A DNA stretch of 64,000 nt from Nocardioides ferulae. GTDB taxonomy: Bacteria; Actinomycetota; Actinomycetes; Propionibacteriales; Nocardioidaceae. The stretch lies in contig NZ_QZVR01000022.1 in assembly GCF_003660455.1 (NCBI RefSeq), positions 1 through 64,000 of the forward strand. The letters run 5' to 3'. A program made the translations under genes and the position numbers. The notes beneath the pieces were generated by a model that searched no databases, was not told the DNA's origin, and saw only the letters and a program-made list of their open reading frames with translations. Positions 1 to 7,724 of this stretch are shown one piece after another (the first letter of the stretch is position 1; each line of letters opens with the position of its first letter).

Positions 1-1
1 G

Positions 2-29
2 GCGGCGGCCACCCGACGGTGGCCGCCGC
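2..29 (-). terminator. Hairpin terminator after chemoreceptor gene
   Basis: A perfect 12-bp inverted repeat (GCGGCGGCCACC at 2-13 and its complement at 18-29) with a 4-nt loop lies 13 nt beyond the stop codon of the minus-strand chemoreceptor gene. There is no visible U-run before the window ends, so it is a GC-rich hairpin of the kind common in actinobacteria. Confidence 0.7.
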
Positions 30-42
30 TCCGCGGGTCCGC

Positions 43-1686
43 TCAGTAGGTGAACTGCGAGACCAGGGTGCGCAGCTCGGCCGCCATCGCGGCCAGCTCC
101 CCGGCCGCCGTCCGGGTCGACTGTGCCGCCTCGGTGGTGTCCTCCGCCGACTTCGCCACCCCGGTGATGTTCTCGGCGATGTGCGTCGAGCCCGACGCGG
201 CCTCCGCCACGTTGCGCGCCATCTCGTTGGTGGTGGCGGTCTGCTCCTCGACCGCCGAGGCGATCGTGGCCTGGCTGTCGTTGATCCGGCCGATGATCTC
301 GGCGATCTCGGCGATCGCCGTCGACGCCACGTCGGTGTCGCTCTGGATCGCCTCGATCCGCCGTCCGATGTCGCCGGTGGCGCGCGAGGTCTCCTGGGCC
401 AGCTCCTTGACCTCCTGCGCCACGACCGCGAAGCCCTTGCCGGCCTCGCCGGCCCGGGCCGCCTCGATGGTGGCGTTGAGCGCGAGCAGGTTGGTCTGCT
501 CCGCGATCGCGGTGATCACCTTGACCACGTTGCCGACCTCGGCCGACGACTCGCCCAGCTTGGCCATCGCCTGGGTGGTGCCGCCGGCGACCTCGACCGC
601 TCGGGCCGCCACGTCGGACGCGGTGGAGGCGTTCTGCGCGATCTCACGGATGGAGGCCGACATCTGCTCGGTGCCGGTCGCCACGGTCTGCACGTTGCCC
701 GAGACCTGGTCGGCGGCCGCGGAGACCACAGCGGCCTTCTGGGAGGAGTCGCCCGCCGAGCCGGTGACCTGTGCCGAGACCGCCGAGAGCTCCTCGGAGG
801 CCGAGGCCAGGGTGTCGGCGTTGCGGTCGATCTCCTGCATCGAGCCCTGCAGCCGGGCGAGCGCCGCGTTCAGCGCGACGGCCATCCGCCCGACCTCGTC
901 CCTGCTGTGCACCTCGAGCCGCTGCTCGAGGTGGCCCTCCGCGAGCCGCTCGAGGACGCCGACGGCGCTGGTCAGCGGTCGGGAGATCAGCCGGGCCAGC
1001 ACCAGGGCCAGCACCATCCCCAGCACGCCGGCCGCGACGATCAGCCCGATCATCAGGGTCTGCGCCATCGCGGCGGCGTCCTCGGACTCGTCGAGGGACG
1101 CCTGCGCGTCGGCGTTCACCTGGTCCAGGAACGCCACCACGCTCTGCGACAGGGCGGCGGCCAGCGGCGTCAGGTCGTCGGCCCGCACCTGCTGGAACTC
1201 CTCGATCGCGTTGGCCCGGGCCAGGGGCAGCGACACCTCGTCACGGACCTCGGCGTAGGCCGCCATGGCCGCCTCGATCTCGTCGACGAGCGCGGCCGAC
1301 TCCCCGAGGTCGAGCTTGCGCAGATCCGTGAAGTGGGCGCCGATCTCGGCATCGATCTCGTCCAGCATCGCCTGGACGTTGTCCATGCCCTCCTCGTCCT
1401 GGGTCAGCGCCATGTCGATCACCCGGAACCGGTTCTCGGTCACCGCGGTCTCGAGGCTGCCGGTGATGTCGACGGCGCGCAGCCGCTGGGAGTACATCTC
1501 CTCCAGCCGGTCCTCGGAAGCGGTCAGGCTCTGCAGGCCCACGACGCCGACCGCGATCATGAACACGACGACCGAGGAGAACCCGGCCAGCAGCTTGGTG
1601 GAGGTGGACAGGTCGCGAAGTCTGGTGAGGACGCCCCGGTGAGGATGATCACCCGAAGGGATGTCGTGGCGCTGCGGTTCGGACAT
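43..1686 (-). CDS. Methyl-accepting chemotaxis protein
   Basis: Transmembrane chemoreceptor of about 547 aa. After a short basic cytoplasmic N-terminus there is a first membrane helix (about residues 30-55), a helical extracellular sensor region rich in Glu/Ala of four-helix-bundle type, a second membrane helix (about 205-230), a HAMP segment and a long coiled-coil signalling domain. The hairpin tip is classical: AIAEQTNLLALNATIEAARA followed by GEAGKGFAVVAQEVKELA, the CheA/CheW contact region. The start at 1686 is chosen over an ATG ten codons upstream because AAGGAG lies 6 nt before it. No che or flagellar genes are in the window, so the signal sensed and the output partner are unknown. Confidence 0.93.
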   Translation of the reverse strand: MSEPQRHDIPSGDHPHRGVLTRLRDLSTSTKLLAGFSSVVVFMIAVGVVGLQSLTASEDRLEEMYSQRLRAVDITGSLETAVTENRFRVIDMALTQDEEGMDNVQAMLDEIDAEIGAHFTDLRKLDLGESAALVDEIEAAMAAYAEVRDEVSLPLARANAIEEFQQVRADDLTPLAAALSQSVVAFLDQVNADAQASLDESEDAAAMAQTLMIGLIVAAGVLGMVLALVLARLISRPLTSAVGVLERLAEGHLEQRLEVHSRDEVGRMAVALNAALARLQGSMQEIDRNADTLASASEELSAVSAQVTGSAGDSSQKAAVVSAAADQVSGNVQTVATGTEQMSASIREIAQNASTASDVAARAVEVAGGTTQAMAKLGESSAEVGNVVKVITAIAEQTNLLALNATIEAARAGEAGKGFAVVAQEVKELAQETSRATGDIGRRIEAIQSDTDVASTAIAEIAEIIGRINDSQATIASAVEEQTATTNEMARNVAEAASGSTHIAENITGVAKSAEDTTEAAQSTRTAAGELAAMAAELRTLVSQFTY

Positions 1687-1755
1687 GGCGTGCTCCTTCG
1701 GCCGGTGGGCCGTCACTGGGCAGGCCGACAGCTCCCCCCGAGAACCACCGGCCGG

Positions 1756-2559
1756 TCAGCACCAGCGGCGCAGCCCGTCGGCGCTCAGGTCGCGGTCCCG
1801 GAGCACGACCGCCAGTCGATCACCGAACCGGCGGCAGGTCCACCGGAAGTCGGAGCGGCGGTACTCGATGCTCAGCACCCGGCGTCCGTAGTGTCGGGTG
1901 TACGACGCGCACTCGCGGTAGCGGCCGCACTCCTCGGCGACCGCGAAGTCGAAGCCGGCCCGCCGTCCGTCCCAGCCGGCCAGGTTCTTCTGCGCGGCAG
2001 CCAGACCCTCGCGATGCGCCCGGCGCACCAGCAGCCGGGCGTAGCGGACCGCGTGCCGGCGGGTCAGCAGGCCGTCGCTGCGGGTGAACGAGTCGAGGTT
2101 GTCGAACTCCACCGCGTCGAACCCGTCGGCGGCGCAGCCGTGGGTCCAGCGGCCGACGATCCGGGCCAGCCGCTTGCGCTTGTCGGCGGTGCGCAGGTCG
2201 AGCAGCCGTTCGCCCCACGCCTCGTCGACCACGGGGTCGCCGTCGGCGTCGCGCAGCACCAGCCGGGGCCGCTTCTTCCAGAACCGGCGTTCGGAGGCCT
2301 GGGTCTGGAAGCCGTTGACGTAGCAGACGTTGTAGCGGCCCGCCCGCGGGTCGGCCTCCCGGTCGCGCACGACGATGCCGACCCGTCGCGGCACCGGGCG
2401 CACCCCGCCCAGCTGGTAGTCGACGTCGGTGCCGACCGTTGGCAGCGTCACCTGCCGGGATCGCTCGACCGCAGCGCCCACACCGACGGCCGGGGCAGCG
2501 GGCGCGACCGCGGGCGCGGTGAGCAGGAGCACCAGGACGAGTGCGGCCGACCACCGCAT
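1756..2559 (-). CDS. Secreted GH114-like (endo-alpha-1,4-polygalactosaminidase family) protein
   Basis: About 267 aa, starting at MRWSAALVLVLLL, which gives a clean Sec signal peptide; the open frame continues 48 codons further upstream but that extension has no export signal and overlaps the next gene. The mature protein has the signature of the TM1410/GH114 TIM-barrel family: YNVCYVNGFQTQ near the start, GFDAVEFDNLDSF in the middle with the acidic residues expected at the active site, then AAQKNL and FAVAEECGRY. Family members act on galactosamine-containing polysaccharides or are uncharacterised; the substrate here is unknown. It lies 28 nt downstream of the membrane protein gene at 2588-3376 and may be cotranscribed with it. 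Confidence 0.75.
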   Translation of the reverse strand: MRWSAALVLVLLLTAPAVAPAAPAVGVGAAVERSRQVTLPTVGTDVDYQLGGVRPVPRRVGIVVRDREADPRAGRYNVCYVNGFQTQASERRFWKKRPRLVLRDADGDPVVDEAWGERLLDLRTADKRKRLARIVGRWTHGCAADGFDAVEFDNLDSFTRSDGLLTRRHAVRYARLLVRRAHREGLAAAQKNLAGWDGRRAGFDFAVAEECGRYRECASYTRHYGRRVLSIEYRRSDFRWTCRRFGDRLAVVLRDRDLSADGLRRWC

Positions 2560-2587
2560 CCGGCCACTCCGCGACAGGGTCACGGCG

Positions 2588-3376
2588 TCAGAAGTCGAAG
2601 CCGTCGAACATGTCGCCGATGCCATCGCCGATGCCGCCCAGCAGGTCGCCGAACCCCTCGCCGATGCCACCGATCGCCTCCCCGACACCCTCGCCGATGC
2701 CACCGAGGGCGTCGAAGCCGCCCAGCCCGCCGAACATCAGCCCCATGAACATCCAGTCCATCGGCCCGAACGCGCCGAAGTAGCCGGCGGCGTACGGCTG
2801 GTAGGCGCGCCCGCCCTGCCAGTAGGGCACCCGGCGCGAGCCGACCATCACCTTGCGCACGTCCGGCTCGGCACCGACCCGCACCCGCTCGGCGTCCAGC
2901 GCGCAGGCCGGCACCTCGCGGGGTGCGCCGCCGGCCGGCGTCCAGGGGACGTCGACGACCGACAGCCCGTGGCGGGGGTCGAAGAAGCACGGCGGCCGGC
3001 GCGTGGGCAGCGGCCGGCCCTCCACCCGCGCACGCACGCAGGCCATGGCGTAGCGGCCGTCCTCGAGGATCTCGGTGATGTGCTTGATGTCCTCTGGCCG
3101 CTGGATCCGCTCACCGGCGGTCTTGGCCGCCTCGTAGGAGTCCAGCGCCCGCTGGTAGTCGGCGTTGGCGCCGGGGTCGAGCTGGTGACCGGCCAGGTCG
3201 AGGTCGAGCGACTGCAGGGCCTCACCGAGCGCGGTGATGTCCTCGAAGGCCAGCTTGCGCACCGGCTCGAGCTCGGCGTGCTGGCGCTCGAGCGCTCGCT
3301 GCTTGCTGCGGCGGCTGCTCACCCCGACCACGGCGAGCAGCGCGGCCAGCAGGACGAGGATGACCAGGAGCTCCAT
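2588..3376 (-). CDS. Membrane-anchored protein with C-terminal glycine repeats, function unknown
   Basis: 262 aa. A single hydrophobic N-terminal helix (residues 2-20) is followed by basic residues, so the rest is predicted cytoplasmic. Residues about 25-110 are helical and charged; a central stretch holds PCFFDPRHG; the C-terminus (about 205-262) is built from repeated GGIGEG, GEGFG and GGIGDGIG units ending in DMFDGFDF. I do not recognise the family. A TAATCT box 6 nt before the ATG with no Shine-Dalgarno suggests a leaderless mRNA. The GH114-like gene follows 28 nt downstream. Confidence 0.7.
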   Translation of the reverse strand: MELLVILVLLAALLAVVGVSSRRSKQRALERQHAELEPVRKLAFEDITALGEALQSLDLDLAGHQLDPGANADYQRALDSYEAAKTAGERIQRPEDIKHITEILEDGRYAMACVRARVEGRPLPTRRPPCFFDPRHGLSVVDVPWTPAGGAPREVPACALDAERVRVGAEPDVRKVMVGSRRVPYWQGGRAYQPYAAGYFGAFGPMDWMFMGLMFGGLGGFDALGGIGEGVGEAIGGIGEGFGDLLGGIGDGIGDMFDGFDF

Positions 3377-3382
3377 GGCCCC

Positions 3383-3388
3383 AGATTA
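3383..3388 (-). promoter_or_regulatory. Candidate -10 box (TAATCT), leaderless start
   Basis: Read on the minus strand, TAATCT is followed by 6 nt and the ATG at 3376. This is the spacing seen in actinobacterial leaderless transcripts. No -35 element is evident. Confidence 0.45.
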
Positions 3389-3402
3389 CGGCGCAGGACG
3401 AA

Positions 3403-3438
3403 GCCGGCCCCTCCCGACGTGGTGCGGGAGGGGCCGGC
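3403..3438 (-). terminator. Hairpin terminator after tandem 3-hydroxyacyl-CoA dehydrogenase
   Basis: Perfect 14-bp inverted repeat (3403-3416 and 3425-3438) with an 8-nt loop, starting 15 nt past the stop codon at 3454. It ends just ahead of the promoter of the next minus-strand gene, so it separates the two transcripts. Confidence 0.8.
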
Positions 3439-3453
3439 CGGCAGTCGATCGGG

Positions 3454-5277
3454 TCAGCGGCTGCTGTAGTCGCGGAACCCGCGCTTGGTCTTGCGGCCCA
3501 GGTAGCCCGCGGTGACCAGGTGCTCCAGCAGCGGGGCGGGCGCGAAGCCCTGCCAGCGGAACTCGAGGTAGAGCTCGCGCTGGATCGCCAGCGAGACGTC
3601 GTTGCCGACCACGTCGAGCAGCTCGAACGGGCCCATCGGCAGCGCGCAGCCCTGCTTCATCGCGGTGTCGATGTCGTCGGCGGTGGCGTAGTGCGCCTCG
3701 AGCATCTTGACCGCGTCGTTGAGGTAGGGGAACAGCAGCGCGTTGACGATGAACCCGGCCCGGTCCCCGCACTTCACGGCGACCTTGCCGACCTTGTCGC
3801 ACAGCGCCAGGACGGTCTCGGTCACCGCGTCGTCGGTGGAGACCGTGGAGACCACCTCGACCAGCTTCATGATCGTCGCGGGGTTGAAGAAGTGCATGCC
3901 GATGACGTCCTGCGGACGCGAGGTCACCTTGGCCATCGAGATGATCGGCAGGCTCGAGGTGGTCGTCGCGAGGATCGCGCCGGGCTTGCAGATCTCGTCG
4001 AGGTTCTCGAACAGCGTGGTCTTGATCGACAGGTCCTCGGCGATCGCCTCGACCACGATGTCGACGTCCTTGAGGTCGTCCAGACTGGTCGTGCCGCTCA
4101 CCCGGGCGAGCACCTCGGCCTTGGTCTCCTCGGTGGTCTTGCCCCGCTGGATCTGCTTGTCGAAGTTCTTGGTGATCGTCGCGACCACGCCGTCGACCTT
4201 GTCCTGGCTGCGGCCGACGAACAGGACGTCGTAGCCGGCCTTGGCGAAGACCTCGACGATGCCGCTGGCCATGGTGCCGGTGCCGACCACCCCGACCAGC
4301 TTGAGGTCGTGGCGCAACTGCGGCTTCTCGTCCGCCGACGGGGTCTTGTCGTCGGCCACGACCACCGGGCTGCCGGGGGCCTCGTAGGTGTAGAAGCCAC
4401 GGCCGGTCTTGCGGCCGAGCATGCCGGCGGTGACCATCTGCTTGAGGATCGGGGCCGGGGCGTGCAGGCGGTCGCGGCCCTGGCGGTACATCGTGTCGAG
4501 GATCTCGTAGGCGGTGTCGAGCCCGATCAGGTCGAGCAGCGCGAGCGGACCCATCGGGTAGCCGCAGCCGAAGCGCATCGCGGCGTCGATGTCCTCGCGC
4601 GAGGCGTACTTGCCCTCGAACATCGAGACCGCGTGGTTGAGGTAGCCGAACAGCAGCGTGTTGGCGATGAAGCCCGCCTTGTCGCCGCAGACGACCGGGT
4701 TCTTGCCGAGCCGCCGCACCAGCGCGGTGGCATCCTCGAGCACCGACGGCTCGGTGACGACGGTCTTGACGATCTCGACGAAGTCCTGGACCGGCGCGGG
4801 GTTGAAGAAGTGGACACCGACCACCCGGCCGGGGTGCCGGGTGGCGGTCGAGAGCTCGGTGACCGAGAGCGACGAGGTGTTGGTGGCCAGGATCGTCTCG
4901 GGCCGCACCAGGTCGTCGAGCTCGCGGAAGATGGCCTTCTTCACCTCGATGTTCTCGACCACGGCCTCGATGACGATGTCGGCGTCGGCCAGCGCCTTGA
5001 GCTCGGTGGCGTAGGAGATGTGGCCCAGCAGCTCCTCGCGGGCCGCCTCGTCGAGCTTGCCGCGCTTGACCGCTCGGCCGGTGGAGTTCTCGAGGTGCCC
5101 CCGGCCCCGGGCGACGCCGTCGTCGTCGACGTCGACGCCGATCACGGTGAAGCCGTTGCGGGCGAACACCTCGGCGATGCCGGCGCCCATGGTGCCCAGA
5201 CCGACCACGCCTACGGTGGTGATCGGGCGGGAGGAGCCGGAGGTGGGGCTGGTCTCGGTGGCAGTGGAGCTCGTCAT
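3454..5277 (-). CDS. Tandem (double) 3-hydroxyacyl-CoA / 3-hydroxybutyryl-CoA dehydrogenase
   Basis: About 607 aa made of two complete copies of a 3-hydroxyacyl-CoA dehydrogenase, which oxidises (S)-3-hydroxyacyl-CoA with NAD(P)+ in beta-oxidation, PHB metabolism or acyl-CoA synthesis. Copy 1 (about 20-305) starts VGVVGLGTMGAGIAEVF and ends in the LGRKTGRGFYTY motif. Copy 2 (about 325-605) starts VGVVGTGTMASGIVEVF and ends LGRKTKRGFRDYSS. Each has the nucleotide fold, a GVHFFNPAP or GMHFFNPAT catalytic-His segment, and a C-terminal helical domain with GCxxPMGPxxLLD. Both halves look catalytically intact. The start at the third Met (MTSSTATETS) is preferred, but there is no clear ribosome site and the ATG at 5289 is possible. 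Confidence 0.92.
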   Translation of the reverse strand: MTSSTATETSPTSGSSRPITTVGVVGLGTMGAGIAEVFARNGFTVIGVDVDDDGVARGRGHLENSTGRAVKRGKLDEAAREELLGHISYATELKALADADIVIEAVVENIEVKKAIFRELDDLVRPETILATNTSSLSVTELSTATRHPGRVVGVHFFNPAPVQDFVEIVKTVVTEPSVLEDATALVRRLGKNPVVCGDKAGFIANTLLFGYLNHAVSMFEGKYASREDIDAAMRFGCGYPMGPLALLDLIGLDTAYEILDTMYRQGRDRLHAPAPILKQMVTAGMLGRKTGRGFYTYEAPGSPVVVADDKTPSADEKPQLRHDLKLVGVVGTGTMASGIVEVFAKAGYDVLFVGRSQDKVDGVVATITKNFDKQIQRGKTTEETKAEVLARVSGTTSLDDLKDVDIVVEAIAEDLSIKTTLFENLDEICKPGAILATTTSSLPIISMAKVTSRPQDVIGMHFFNPATIMKLVEVVSTVSTDDAVTETVLALCDKVGKVAVKCGDRAGFIVNALLFPYLNDAVKMLEAHYATADDIDTAMKQGCALPMGPFELLDVVGNDVSLAIQRELYLEFRWQGFAPAPLLEHLVTAGYLGRKTKRGFRDYSSR

Positions 5278-5374
5278 GGCGGGCATCATGGCACGCCGCA
5301 GCGGGCCAGGACATGACGTGGTTCACCCGTCGGTAACTTCCGGGCCGCACCGACCCCCCGGCGGCACCCCCGGG

Positions 5375-5380
5375 TAGATT
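5375..5380 (+). promoter_or_regulatory. Candidate -10 box (TAGATT) for nucS, leaderless start
   Basis: TAGATT is followed by 8 nt and the GTG start of nucS at 5389. There is no Shine-Dalgarno sequence in that gap, which fits a leaderless mRNA. Confidence 0.5.
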
Positions 5381-5388
5381 CTCCGCCC

Positions 5389-6066
5389 GTGAGACTCGTC
5401 GTAGCCCGTTGCCAGGTCGACTACGCCGGACGCCTGACCGCCCACCTGCCGATGGCCACCCGGGTCCTGATGATCAAGGCCGACGGGTCGGTGCTGGTCC
5501 ACTCCGACGGCGGCTCCTACAAGCCGCTGAACTGGATGTCGCCGCCCTGCACGCTGCGCGAGGGCACCACCGACGACGGCGTCGTGGAGTGGACCGTCAC
5601 CAACGCCAAGTCCGAGGACACCCTGCGCATCCTGATCGAGGAGGTGCTCCACGAGTCCAGCCACGAGCTCGGCGTGGACCCCGGGCTGCAGAAGGACGGC
5701 GTCGAGAAGCACCTGCAGGAGCTGCTCGCCGAGCACCCGGCGAGCCTCGACCCCGGGCTCAAGCTGGTCCGCCGGGAGTACCCCACGGCGATCGGCCCGG
5801 TCGACCTGATGTGCCGCGACGCCGACGGGCGCAGCGTCGCGGTGGAGATCAAGCGCCGCGGGGAGATCGACGGCGTCGAGCAGCTCACCCGCTACCTCGA
5901 GCTGCTCAACCGCGACCCGCTGCTCTCCCCCGTGCGCGGCATCTTCGCCGCCCAGGAGATCAAGCCCCAGGCCAGGGTGCTGGCCACCGACCGGGGCATC
6001 GCCTGCGCGGTCGTCGACTACGACGCACTGCGCGGCCTCGACGACCCGAGCCACCGCCTCTTCTGA
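5389..6066 (+). CDS. nucS: Endonuclease NucS (EndoMS)
   Basis: 225 aa, the usual length of the family. Actinobacteria lack MutS/MutL and use NucS, which cuts both strands at mismatches with help from the beta clamp. The N-terminal DNA-binding part begins MRLVVARCQVDYAGRL and contains SYKPLNWMSPPC. The C-terminal nuclease part (about 125-225) has the RecB-like motif: PVDLMCRDADGRSVAVEIKRRG (Asp and the Glu-X-Lys pair) then GVEQLTRYLELLNRD. It starts with GTG directly downstream of a -10-like box. The neighbouring histidine kinase gene is convergent with only 4 nt between the stops. In mycobacteria nucS also lies downstream of the atp cluster, but on this window it is separated from atpC by about 19 kb. 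Confidence 0.95.
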   Translation: MRLVVARCQVDYAGRLTAHLPMATRVLMIKADGSVLVHSDGGSYKPLNWMSPPCTLREGTTDDGVVEWTVTNAKSEDTLRILIEEVLHESSHELGVDPGLQKDGVEKHLQELLAEHPASLDPGLKLVRREYPTAIGPVDLMCRDADGRSVAVEIKRRGEIDGVEQLTRYLELLNRDPLLSPVRGIFAAQEIKPQARVLATDRGIACAVVDYDALRGLDDPSHRLF

Positions 6067-6070
6067 GGTC

Positions 6071-7522
6071 TCACCCGCCGGTCGCGTAGGGCAGGCGCAC
6101 TCGCACCACCGTGCCGGCGCCCGGCTCGCTCTCGATCTCGACGGTCCCCTCGTGGGCCTCGACGATCTTCTGCACGATCGGCAGTCCCAGGCCCGCGCCG
6201 GGGACATGCGCGGCGATCGCGTCGGGCGTGCGATAGAGCCGGTCGAACAGGTGCGGGAGGTCCTCGGGCGCCACCCCGACCCCGGTGTCGGCCACCTCGA
6301 CCACGGCGCCGCCGTCCTCACCACGGACGGCGACGTCGACCCGACCGCCCGCCTCGGTGAACTTGAGCGCGTTGGTGAGGAGGTTCTCGACGACCTGGAC
6401 CAGCCGGAACTGGTCACCGGCGACCGGCCGGACCTGCTCCGCGGACCAGCCGAGCGCGATGCCGGCGTCCTCGGCCCTCCGGGCGTGGTCGTCGACCACC
6501 CGGTCGACCACCTCGGCGAGGTCGGTTGGCACCCGGGCCACGCGCAGCCGGTGGTCATCGAGGAAGGCCATCGTCAGCAGGTCGTCGACCAACCGCAGCT
6601 CCCGGGCCGCGTTGCGCTCGATCCGCTCGACCAGGTCGCGGGCCCGGAACCCGACCTCGTGCTCGGCCAGGTCGCCGAGCAGCTCGGCGTACCCGATGAT
6701 CGACGTCAGCGGCGTGCGGAGCTCGTGGGAGACGGTCGCGATCAGCTCCTCGCGCAAGCGCTCGGACTCGGCCTGCATCCGGCGCCGCTCGGTGATGTCG
6801 CGCACCGCGGCGGAGACCAGCAGCCCGCGCTCGGTCTCCAGCGGGGAGAGCGAGATCTCCACCGGCAGCTCGTGTCCGTCGCGGTGCAGGGCGTACAGCT
6901 CGACGCTCCCACCCATCGGTCTCGAGGCCGGGGAGTGGGCGTAGCCGTCGCGATGCTGGGGGTGGGCCGCCCGGAATCGGGAGGGCACGAGCACCTCGAC
7001 CGGCCTCCCGACCAGCTCGGCCTGCGGGTAGCCGAGGACCTGCTCGACCTGCCGGTTGGCCAGGACGATCCGGCCACGGGCGTCGACGATGACGGTGGCG
7101 TCGGGCGCCGCGTCCAGCAGGCCGCGGAACAGCTCCTCCTCGCGCAGCCGCGAGGTGATGTCGCGGACGGTCGCCGCGGTGAACGTGCGGCCCTCGGCCC
7201 GGATCGGGGCCAGGGAGATCTCCGCGGGGAACTCGTGACCGTCACCCCGCACGGCGGCCAGTCTCAGCAGGCCCATCGGCCTCCGGTCCGGGGTGCGCTG
7301 GTAGCCGGCCCGCCGCTGGGGATGGGTCCCCCGGAACCGGGCCGGCACCAGCGAGTCGACGTGGCGACCGACCAGCTGATCGGGGTCGAGGCCGAAGACC
7401 GAGCGGCACTGCGCGTTGGCGCACACGATCAGGCCCTCGTCGTCGGCGACCAGGACCGCGTCGGGGACCGCGTCGAAGGCGCCCCGAAGGAGGGCCTGCG
7501 CCGGCGCGGTCGGTCCGTCCAC
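6071..7522 (-). CDS. Sensor histidine kinase with two PAS domains
   Basis: 483 aa, soluble (no membrane helix). PAS 1 (about 8-120) and PAS 2 (about 128-245) are similar to each other: both contain a VGR.V..LVP.RFR..HP segment, pointing to an internal duplication. Then a HisKA helix with ATVSHELRTPLTSIIGYAEL (phospho-acceptor His266) and an HATPase domain with NLLTNALKFT (N box), VADTGVGV (G1) and GAGLGLPIVQKIV (G2). The GTG start has TAGGGT 6 nt upstream, so a leaderless transcript is likely. No response regulator is adjacent, so this is an orphan kinase. PAS input (light, redox or small ligand) cannot be read from the sequence. Confidence 0.92.
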   Translation of the reverse strand: MDGPTAPAQALLRGAFDAVPDAVLVADDEGLIVCANAQCRSVFGLDPDQLVGRHVDSLVPARFRGTHPQRRAGYQRTPDRRPMGLLRLAAVRGDGHEFPAEISLAPIRAEGRTFTAATVRDITSRLREEELFRGLLDAAPDATVIVDARGRIVLANRQVEQVLGYPQAELVGRPVEVLVPSRFRAAHPQHRDGYAHSPASRPMGGSVELYALHRDGHELPVEISLSPLETERGLLVSAAVRDITERRRMQAESERLREELIATVSHELRTPLTSIIGYAELLGDLAEHEVGFRARDLVERIERNAARELRLVDDLLTMAFLDDHRLRVARVPTDLAEVVDRVVDDHARRAEDAGIALGWSAEQVRPVAGDQFRLVQVVENLLTNALKFTEAGGRVDVAVRGEDGGAVVEVADTGVGVAPEDLPHLFDRLYRTPDAIAAHVPGAGLGLPIVQKIVEAHEGTVEIESEPGAGTVVRVRLPYATGG

Positions 7523-7528
7523 GGGCGA

Positions 7529-7534
7529 ACCCTA
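7529..7534 (-). promoter_or_regulatory. Candidate -10 box (TAGGGT), leaderless start
   Basis: On the minus strand TAGGGT lies 6 nt before the GTG start at 7522 of the PAS histidine kinase. No Shine-Dalgarno sequence fits between. Confidence 0.45.
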
Positions 7535-7724
7535 GACGAGGCGGCACGCCCGGCGGCGTCGCCATGCCCGCGGACCGGCCTGGAAGCGAGCACCGTCACG
7601 TCCGGACACGCTGCGGGCGACCCCAGGGTCGAACCGATCGGTAACCACCCACTTGGGCCATGCCCGACCCCAGCCTCGGGCCTAGCGTGGATGGATTCGG
7701 TCACCGCACTCCCGGGAGCAGCCC

